The notes under the pieces: generated by a model
The model's database searches: none
Seen by the model: only the letters and a program-made list of their open reading frames with translations
Told to the model about the DNA's origin: nothing
Made by a program: the position numbers and the translations under genes
Source of the DNA: Bacteroidales bacterium UBA3844
GTDB lineage: Bacteria > Bacteroidota > Bacteroidia > Bacteroidales > Paludibacteraceae
DNA length: 64,000 nt
Reading direction: 5' to 3'
NCBI GenBank assembly: GCA_002392915.1
Contig: DGHQ01000044.1
Span: 150,653-214,652, forward strand
In this document: in pieces, positions 7,141-12,825 of the stretch
Position numbering within the stretch: position 1 is the stretch's first letter
Layout of the letters: the number at the start of each line of letters is the position of its first letter

Positions 7141-7235
7141 TATGATTATCCTGACATACCTTTGACTTATTGGAAAAAAAGGTTTTTATAATTTTGCAAA
7201 TGATATACAAAGACGTCTATAGCGGATTCTATAGA
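7141..7235 (+). promoter_or_regulatory. Duplicated leader with terminal hairpin, copy 1 (before yaaW-like gene)
   Basis: Shares TATGATTATCCTGACA, a -7 box (TAATTTTG at 7189-7196), and the sequence from GATATACAAAGACG through a perfect hairpin TCTATAG-cggatt-CTATAGA (7216-7235) with the copy at 8036-8130. The hairpin would lie in the 5' leader of the transcript, about 30 nt before the ATG at 7268. Confidence 0.7.
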
Positions 7236-7267
7236 TAAAGGTGCACACTTTAATTAACTTAATTAAC

Positions 7268-7972
7268 ATGGATAAAGATTTAGAATTTTTGACAAAATGT
7301 GATAATGATGATTTAAAAGTATTATGTGATTATCTGACAGAAAAAGGAAGTCTTAGTGAAACTCTTAAAATAAAGAATTCTTATAAAGAATGCTATCCAA
7401 ATAATCTTACCGCAATGGTTGATGATATTGAATATGAATTTAGAGAATTTGGAAGTAATACAATTTTCAATATATTAGGCAAAACTGACTCATACAAAAA
7501 TATTTTGTGTAAGGTATGTGATAAAATGAATGTCAACTATAATAAAAAACAAGAAGTATGTTTCATAGAGCAAAATTTGCTTCTTAAAGTTTTGACAGAT
7601 AGCGTAGAAAAAATGGGGCAGGAAGAAATTGATAATATTGTAAAAGAAATGAATCTCAATGTCAATATACCTACAAAAGAAGCTGTAGTTGCTGCACTCC
7701 AAACCGGTGTAAAATTGGGTGGCTTTGCTGTTTATCAAGGAGCTTTAATTGTGGCAAACGGCGTTGCTCGTGCTGTTTTAGGTAGAGGTTTAACTATAGT
7801 TGCTAATCAGACATTAACAAAGGTAATTGGTGTCTTTGCAGGACCAATTGGATGGGCAATTACTGCAATTTGGGCAGCCATTGATATTGCAGGTCCTGCT
7901 TACAGAGTGATTATCCCAGCATGTATCCAAATTGCTTATATGCGTACAAAATTAAATAGTACTTTGGAATAA
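7268..7972 (+). CDS. YaaW / DUF3944 family protein
   Basis: 234-residue homologue of E. coli YaaW (UPF0174). The N-terminus MDKDLEFLTKCDNDDLKVL matches the short DUF3944 segment; the middle keeps the family pattern EFGSNTIFNIL and EQNLLLKVL, and the C-terminus ends with a hydrophobic stretch (VGKxxG-like region, FAGPIGWAITAIWAAIDIAG) and AYRVIIPACIQIAYMR. The start at 7268 is preferred over 7241 because homologues begin at this point. Function of the family is unknown; the glycine-rich hydrophobic C-terminus suggests membrane association. First gene of a four-gene same-strand cluster with YkvA, LRAT and M48 proteins. Confidence 0.85.
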   Translation: MDKDLEFLTKCDNDDLKVLCDYLTEKGSLSETLKIKNSYKECYPNNLTAMVDDIEYEFREFGSNTIFNILGKTDSYKNILCKVCDKMNVNYNKKQEVCFIEQNLLLKVLTDSVEKMGQEEIDNIVKEMNLNVNIPTKEAVVAALQTGVKLGGFAVYQGALIVANGVARAVLGRGLTIVANQTLTKVIGVFAGPIGWAITAIWAAIDIAGPAYRVIIPACIQIAYMRTKLNSTLE

Positions 7973-8035
7973 CACATTTGTATTGATTTCCTCTCAAATT
8001 TTGATTATTAGAGATAGAAAATCTAACAGAAATTG

Positions 8036-8130
8036 TATGATTATCCTGACACTCCTTTAACCTATAGGAGAAGACGAGGTTAATACTTTTGTAAATGATA
8101 TACAAAGACGTCTATAGCGGATTCTATAGA
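8036..8130 (+). promoter_or_regulatory. Duplicated leader with terminal hairpin, copy 2 (before ykvA-like gene)
   Basis: Second copy of the 7141-7235 leader with -7 box TACTTTTG at 8084-8091 and the same hairpin TCTATAG-cggatt-CTATAGA at 8111-8130. The ends are conserved while the promoter spacer has diverged, as expected if start site and hairpin are selected. Confidence 0.7.
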
Positions 8131-8147
8131 AACTAAATTTTTATATT

Positions 8148-8525
8148 ATGGATGATAACAAATCAAAAGAAACAGATGTAGAACTACAAGACATCTACAA
8201 AAGTCAAGATCATTATTCAGATAGTGGATTTTGGGATACTGCTAAAAAGGTTGCTAAAAAAGTTGGTAAAACCGTATTAAATCCTGCATTAACCTTATAT
8301 TACACTCTTCAAAAAGATGATCTTGATTTGTCGAAAAAGGCTGCAATTCTTGGTGCATTAGGATACTTAATCCTTCCAATAGATTTAATTCCAGATTTTA
8401 CTCCTATCTTCGGTTATACAGACGACTTAACTGCCCTTGTTGCTGTTCTGAAAATGGTAAAGGATGAAATCAATGAGGATATCACAGCTCAAGTTGTCAA
8501 AAAATTAAAAGAAATGTTGGGATAA
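8148..8525 (+). CDS. YkvA-type DUF1232 protein
   Basis: 125 residues with a DUF1232 core at about residues 60-108: LSKKAAILGALGYLILPIDL then IPDFTPIFGYTDDLTALVAV, including the family hallmark LPIDLIPDF. The segment is hydrophobic and probably membrane-bound. The N-terminus is acidic and the C-terminus a basic/acidic helix (VKKLKEMLG). Molecular function of YkvA proteins is unknown. It carries its own copy of the leader hairpin shared with the preceding YaaW gene, implying common control. Confidence 0.88.
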   Translation: MDDNKSKETDVELQDIYKSQDHYSDSGFWDTAKKVAKKVGKTVLNPALTLYYTLQKDDLDLSKKAAILGALGYLILPIDLIPDFTPIFGYTDDLTALVAVLKMVKDEINEDITAQVVKKLKEMLG

Positions 8526-8550
8526 AACAGTTAAATTACACCAACTAAAT

Positions 8551-8580
8551 AGTTGTTTGGATACTATATCCAAACAACTT
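8551..8580 (+). terminator. Hairpin between ykvA-like and LRAT genes
   Basis: Perfect inverted repeat AGTTGTTTGG-atactatat-CCAAACAACT. There is no clean T-run (ATCTTCT follows), so it could be a weak terminator, an attenuator or an RNA processing site separating the two halves of the cluster. Confidence 0.5.
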
Positions 8581-8607
8581 ATCTTCTAAACTTAATCTTT
8601 TAGCATT

Positions 8608-9207
8608 ATGACAGAAGAAATCAAGAATCCTTCTAATTTGGATACAGAAGGAGTAAAACAAGAAAGAATTAAAGTAGACATTGAAAAAGTTATAATACAT
8701 CCAAGCAGATTTGTAAAAAAACATCCTACAAAAGGTTCACATATACGTGTAAAGCGTGCTTGGGGTGCATATTACCACCATGGAATATATATATCCGACA
8801 ACGAAGTTATTCACCTAACTGGAAAGTTCGCTCCTTGGAATTGGAAAAATGCAAAACCTGAATGTACTTCCCTTCATACTTTCCTAGATGGAGGAACTGT
8901 GGAAGTTAGAGATTATACCGAAGAGCAAAAACAACAAAAACAAGATGTAGAAACGATTGTTGAAAATGCTAGAAAATTACAAAAGAAGGGCACTAAAGGA
9001 TATAACCTATTGTGGAACAACTGTGAATGTTTTGCAAACTCATGTGTATTTTTCAAAGATCTAGAAGATACAATTAAAAAAATAAATATGAACAAGCAAG
9101 CTCATGATGGATTGATAAAACTTGCTGTTGTAACCGTACTTACTTTGAGTCCTATAATCATCAAAGTTCTAGGAACCAAAGACAACAATGATTCTAAAGA
9201 AGCATAA
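8608..9207 (+). CDS. LRAT-domain (NlpC/P60-like) thiol enzyme with C-terminal membrane anchor
   Basis: 199 residues. The LRAT fold starts at GSHIRVKRAWGAYYHHGIYI (residues 43-62, catalytic His at 57/58) and includes EVIHLTG and the cysteine motif NNCECFANSC (Cys139), the NCEHFAN-type signature of lecithin:retinol acyltransferase/HRASLS proteins. Known members are acyltransferases or phospholipases acting on lipids. A hydrophobic segment at about residues 169-189 resembles the C-terminal anchor of eukaryotic HRASLS enzymes. It lies 18 bp upstream of the M48 peptidase gene, probably cotranscribed. Substrate unknown; acting on membrane lipid is inference. Confidence 0.85.
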   Translation: MTEEIKNPSNLDTEGVKQERIKVDIEKVIIHPSRFVKKHPTKGSHIRVKRAWGAYYHHGIYISDNEVIHLTGKFAPWNWKNAKPECTSLHTFLDGGTVEVRDYTEEQKQQKQDVETIVENARKLQKKGTKGYNLLWNNCECFANSCVFFKDLEDTIKKINMNKQAHDGLIKLAVVTVLTLSPIIIKVLGTKDNNDSKEA

Positions 9208-9225
9208 TATATAATCACTAACCCT

Positions 9226-10467
9226 ATGCAAAAACGAAACCTTTTAGATTCAGTCACTATTCCTCTTGAGCGTGAACTGAGAGAAAAAATCCATAATGCC
9301 CTTCAAGGAGACATTGTTGAACTGCTTTCAGACATAACTGAACCATCGAAAGCACCTTTTTATTTACAAGGATGCAAAGACGGTCGTGCATTCAAAATAG
9401 AAAAAGGCTTTTTCAAAAAATACTACAATTTATGCGAAGAGGTGAAAAAGTCTCTCAACTTCAAAGAAGATGTCGACGTGTATATTGTAAGCAACCCTGA
9501 AGTAAATGCTTTCGCCATTCTTAGAGCCTCTGAAGATCATCCTCACACAATTATCCTAAACCACTCTTTAGTCCAAATGATGACAGACGATGAACTAAAA
9601 TTTGCCATCGGACATGAAATTGGTCATTTAATCAAAAGAGATTCCAGGCTCAATCAACTTATTGATTTTGTTTATCCGAAAGATACAAAGATGCCACCTT
9701 CATTGACATATAAAGTCTCTTTATGGCATCAACTATCCGAATTGGAATGCGACAGGTTTGGATTCCTGGCTATGCCAAAATTATCCGTATGCGTCAGTGC
9801 TTTATTTAAACTGACAACAGGATTCGACTTGGAAAAAATGGAAATGAATATTGAAGAATTTTTGTCGCAAATTCCAAATAATCTTGAATATTTGTTTAAT
9901 GATGATTTTGAATTAGAAGGAACTCACCCAGTCAATCCAATCAGAATAGGAGCTTTACAAATTTTCTCCAAAAAATGTGCTTCCGACAAAGCAACAGATG
10001 GTTATTTCGACAATATGATGAATGAGTTGATTGCAGAAATGACAAATATTTCTTCAAGTCCACTAGAAAAAAATCTCGTCAAATTCTTTGCGATAGGTGG
10101 TCTTACAATGATATCCTTAAAGGAAGAATTTCAAGAAGAGGAATACAAAGTTATCATTTCTGAACTTTCTGAATTCATTCTAAATCCAAAAGAGTATCTT
10201 GAAGAGATAGCAAATGATGATGATATATTCGACACATTACAAAACGTTATAGATGATATTCTTGAAGTAGAACCTGACCTTAGAGATTTAATGCTTGAAT
10301 ATCTCATCCGTATAGCATTGGCTGACAAAAAAATCGAATCTATTGAGGTAGACACGATAATGGAATTAGGAGAGTCTATGTTGGGCTTTAGCAGAGAAGA
10401 AATCGCTAAATCTTTTGCCAATCATATCCAAAAAAGCTTCTCTCCCGATATTCTCGCTTTGGTCTAA
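9226..10467 (+). CDS. M48-type metallopeptidase with TerB-like C-terminal domain
   Basis: 413 residues. Zinc site HEIGH at 130-134 preceded by ELKFAIG, with a third ligand candidate in SELECDRFG near residue 178, all as in M48 peptidases. No signal peptide or N-terminal membrane segment, so it looks cytosolic, unlike HtpX. The last ~130 residues (KFFAIGGLTMISLKEEF to LADKKIESIEVDTIMELGES) resemble a TerB-like helical domain; that domain occurs in tellurite-resistance and other stress or conflict proteins. A predicted protease beside a lipid-active LRAT protein and two membrane DUF proteins suggests a coordinated membrane-directed response. Confidence 0.85.
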   Translation: MQKRNLLDSVTIPLERELREKIHNALQGDIVELLSDITEPSKAPFYLQGCKDGRAFKIEKGFFKKYYNLCEEVKKSLNFKEDVDVYIVSNPEVNAFAILRASEDHPHTIILNHSLVQMMTDDELKFAIGHEIGHLIKRDSRLNQLIDFVYPKDTKMPPSLTYKVSLWHQLSELECDRFGFLAMPKLSVCVSALFKLTTGFDLEKMEMNIEEFLSQIPNNLEYLFNDDFELEGTHPVNPIRIGALQIFSKKCASDKATDGYFDNMMNELIAEMTNISSSPLEKNLVKFFAIGGLTMISLKEEFQEEEYKVIISELSEFILNPKEYLEEIANDDDIFDTLQNVIDDILEVEPDLRDLMLEYLIRIALADKKIESIEVDTIMELGESMLGFSREEIAKSFANHIQKSFSPDILALV

Positions 10468-10561
10468 ATATTTATCCCCTAACGGGGAAATCCCGTCATC
10501 ATGATTATATATCTACCGATATAAAACACCTGACGGTGTATTTGAATTATTCGAGTATATC

Positions 10562-10647
10562 GTCCCCGATTCATGTGTCTGAAAGACGCTGCCGAGCAAA
10601 GCGAGAGTAACCCCCGCAACGAAGTCTCGGGGATAGCGACGGCATCA
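10562..10647 (+). repeat. Interspersed repeat family B, full copy left of DUF4143 gene
   Basis: About 86 bp running from GTCCCCGATTCATG through TCTGAAAGACGCTGCCGAGC, GCGAGAGTAACCCCCG and GAAGTCTCGGGGATAGCGAC to GGCATCA. A matching direct copy lies at 12130-12216, on the other side of the ATPase gene. Internal palindromes include CCCCCG/CGGGG. The 10468-10561 stretch before it holds only short hairpins (CCCCTAACGGGG, CACCTGACGGTG). Confidence 0.75.
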
Positions 10648-10665
10648 AAAACTAGCGTTTCTTCA

Positions 10666-10754
10666 TCAATAACCTCGAAAATGTGTAATATTTTAGTTTC
10701 AATAACCTCGAAAATGTGTAAATTTGCACATTCAATAACCTCGAAAATGTGCAA
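10666..10754 (+). promoter_or_regulatory. Three 33-bp-phased operator-like repeats overlapping a promoter
   Basis: TCAATAACCTCGAAAATGTG plus [C/T]AA occurs at 10666, 10699 and 10732, each 33 bp apart (three helical turns). A -7 box TAAATTTG at 10719-10726 falls at the end of repeat 2, and repeat 3 lies just downstream of the predicted start site. This is the geometry of an operator array for autoregulation of the following ATPase gene. Confidence 0.65.
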
Positions 10755-10762
10755 ATAAAATT

Positions 10763-12115
10763 ATGAAACGTAAGATTTACAATCAGTTACTAAAATGGAA
10801 AAATGAAAGTAACGGTGAATGTGCTTTATTAATAGAAGGTGCCAGACGAATTGGAAAAAGCTATATAGTCGAAGAATTCGCAAAGAATGAATATGACACG
10901 TACTTATTGATAGATTTCAATAAAGTTCATCCTATGGTGCATGAATGGTTTGATATCTATCTTGAGAATCTCGACCTTCTTTTTTTGCATCTTAGCAATC
11001 ATTATAATGTGCGTCTTATTCGTCGAAAATCTCTCATTATTTTTGATGAAGTACAAATGTGTCCAAGAGCAAGAGCCGCTATAAAATATCTTGTCGCAGA
11101 CGGAAGATACGATTATATAGAAACAGGATCGTTAATTTCTATAAAGAAAAATGTAAAAGACATCGTCATTCCTTCTGAAGAAATGCATTTGCAAATGTAC
11201 CCGATGGATTTTGAGGAATTTTTGTGGGCAAACGGCAATGATATGTTAATGGACTTCATTCATGAAATGTTCGATAAAAAGAGACCAATGGGCCAAGTGT
11301 TACATCGAAAAGCCATGGATCTCTTCAGATTATATCTTATAATTGGAGGCATGCCACAAGCCGTCAATAAATATGTCGAAACAAAAGACTTTACTAAAGT
11401 TGACAATGTAAAACGAAATATATTGAGCATATATCGTGATGACATCTCAAAATATGCAACAAATGTAGAAGTTAAAGTGACTAGTATTTTTGATGAAATA
11501 CCCGCACAACTACAAAAACATGAAAAAAAATTCAGAATTTCCGCTTTAGGCAATGGCTCTCGAATGCGAGACTATGATGATGCTTTTTTTTGGCTGGACG
11601 ATGCAAAAATCATCAATACATGCTATAATACAACAGAACCCAATATAGGGCTAAGGCTTAACATGGAAAGGACAACATTAAAATGTTATATGGCCGATAC
11701 AGGACTTCTCATCAGTCATTCCTTTGACGAAAGAAACATAACAAATGAAGCCATCTACAATAAAATACTTCACGATAAATTGGAATTTAATGAGGGTATG
11801 ATTGCCGAAAATATCGTTGCTCAAATGCTTAAAGCCTCAGGACATAAGCTATATTTCTACAGCAACTCATCATCCAAGGAAGCAGAAAATAGAATGGAAA
11901 TAGATTTTCTTATTGCTAAATCATCAATCACCAATAAACATAAAATCTGCCCAATTGAGGTGAAATCTGGCAAAAGATATACAACTGTCTCTCTTGATAA
12001 GTTTATCAATAAATATTCAAATTCTCTCGCAACTGCTTATATCATTCACGATGGCGATTATTATGAAAAGGATGGCATAACATATCTTCCATTCTATATG
12101 ACGCCTTTTTTATAA
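10763..12115 (+). CDS. AAA ATPase with DUF4143 C-terminal domain
   Basis: 450 residues. AAA_14-type ATPase: Walker A GARRIGKS at 26-33, Walker B SLIIFDEVQMC near residue 90. The C-terminal DUF4143 region carries a restriction-endonuclease-like segment with NRMEIDFLI and CPIEVKSGKRYTT (D...ExK spacing) near residues 380-410. This is a very abundant Bacteroidetes/archaeal family whose role is unresolved; nuclease-linked or toxin-like activity has been suggested. Gene complete, preceded by three phased repeats and its own promoter, and bracketed by family B repeats, so it appears to be a mobile accessory gene. Confidence 0.88.
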   Translation: MKRKIYNQLLKWKNESNGECALLIEGARRIGKSYIVEEFAKNEYDTYLLIDFNKVHPMVHEWFDIYLENLDLLFLHLSNHYNVRLIRRKSLIIFDEVQMCPRARAAIKYLVADGRYDYIETGSLISIKKNVKDIVIPSEEMHLQMYPMDFEEFLWANGNDMLMDFIHEMFDKKRPMGQVLHRKAMDLFRLYLIIGGMPQAVNKYVETKDFTKVDNVKRNILSIYRDDISKYATNVEVKVTSIFDEIPAQLQKHEKKFRISALGNGSRMRDYDDAFFWLDDAKIINTCYNTTEPNIGLRLNMERTTLKCYMADTGLLISHSFDERNITNEAIYNKILHDKLEFNEGMIAENIVAQMLKASGHKLYFYSNSSSKEAENRMEIDFLIAKSSITNKHKICPIEVKSGKRYTTVSLDKFINKYSNSLATAYIIHDGDYYEKDGITYLPFYMTPFL

Positions 12116-12129
12116 TTGGTTCTTTCCTT

Positions 12130-12216
12130 GTCCCTGATTCATGCTTCTGAAAGACGCTGCCGAGCAAAGCGCGAGTAACCCCCCGGGACGAAGTCTCGGG
12201 GGTAGCGACGGCATCA
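12130..12216 (+). repeat. Interspersed repeat family B, full copy right of DUF4143 gene
   Basis: Direct repeat of 10562-10647, beginning GTCCCTGATTCATG and ending GGCATCA, with a longer central stem (CCCCCCGGGAC and GTCTCGGGGGTAG). Begins 15 bp after the ATPase stop. Followed by TTGCCCGAAAGGCAA, which also flanks the reversed copy near 19.95 kb. Confidence 0.75.
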
Positions 12217-12275
12217 CAACTTTGCCCGAAAGGCAATACACTTTTTGATTGATCTTTCGTCTGTGATTATATACA

Positions 12276-12312
12276 GAAAGACGGTGGAATTCCAAACCCC
12301 ACCGTCTTCTTC
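12276..12312. terminator. Bidirectional hairpin between DUF4143 and CYTH genes
   Basis: GAAAGACGGTGG and CCACCGTCTTC form an 11-bp stem between converging genes. The plus side is followed by TTCT, a weak T-run; the minus side has none. It probably serves the end of the CYTH-receptor transcript. Confidence 0.5.
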
Positions 12313-12341
12313 TAATCAATATTCCCTTATTCCCAAACTTT

Positions 12342-12812
12342 CTATACCTTTCCCCAATTCTTGTACGGATTCTCCGCAAGATGTGAGTTATAATACCGTT
12401 TGTCCGCAGTGACCTCAAAACCTATCCATTCTGGCATCTCAAAGGCCTCCTGCTCACTCTGCAACTCGATCTCAGCAACTATCAATCCTTTGTTGTCGCC
12501 AAGAAACTCGTCTATCTCCCACGTGTGATTGCCTCGCTTTATCTTATAACGGTACTTCTCCACTATCGGCGTCTGGCTCAGCTCCAACATGGCATTCGCG
12601 TCGCCAAGGGGAATCTGATATTCAAACTCCAAACGGGTGAAACTCTGTGTCTTGCTCTTGATCGTCAAGTATCCTTTCTCTCCGGCAACTCGCACCCTCA
12701 CTGTGTTGCCTTTCTTGTTGAGGTATCCCTGGGCATAATGCACTCCCTCGCCTGCCTCGGCTCGCCATGAGTCGTCTGCCATCAAGAATTTTCTTTCTAT
12801 CTCTATATTCAT
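12342..12812 (-). CDS. CYTH-domain protein (triphosphate-tunnel metalloenzyme)
   Basis: 156 residues starting MNIEIERKFL, the CYTH hallmark ExExK (EIERK) at residues 3-7. Basic and acidic strands follow (TVRVRVAGEKGYLTIKSK, WEIDEFLGDNKGLIVAEIEL), matching the eight-stranded tunnel of class IV adenylate cyclase/thiamine triphosphatase proteins. Bacterial single-domain members usually hydrolyse inorganic or organic triphosphates. The start at 12812 is preferred over 12839, which would overlap the receptor gene. It ends a minus-strand pair with the outer-membrane receptor; the functional link is unclear. Confidence 0.88.
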   Translation of the reverse strand: MNIEIERKFLMADDSWRAEAGEGVHYAQGYLNKKGNTVRVRVAGEKGYLTIKSKTQSFTRLEFEYQIPLGDANAMLELSQTPIVEKYRYKIKRGNHTWEIDEFLGDNKGLIVAEIELQSEQEAFEMPEWIGFEVTADKRYYNSHLAENPYKNWGKV

Positions 12813-12825
12813 TTCTCCGACGGAA

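Noticed and set aside
10666..10754. CRISPR array
   Set aside because: Three 23-bp repeats with 10-bp spacers. Spacers are far too short, no cas genes are nearby, and a promoter overlaps the repeats.
10573..10758. Small ORF encoding repeated ITSKMC peptides
   Set aside because: It is just the translation of the three operator-like repeats and a family B element, with no ribosome site or coding signature.
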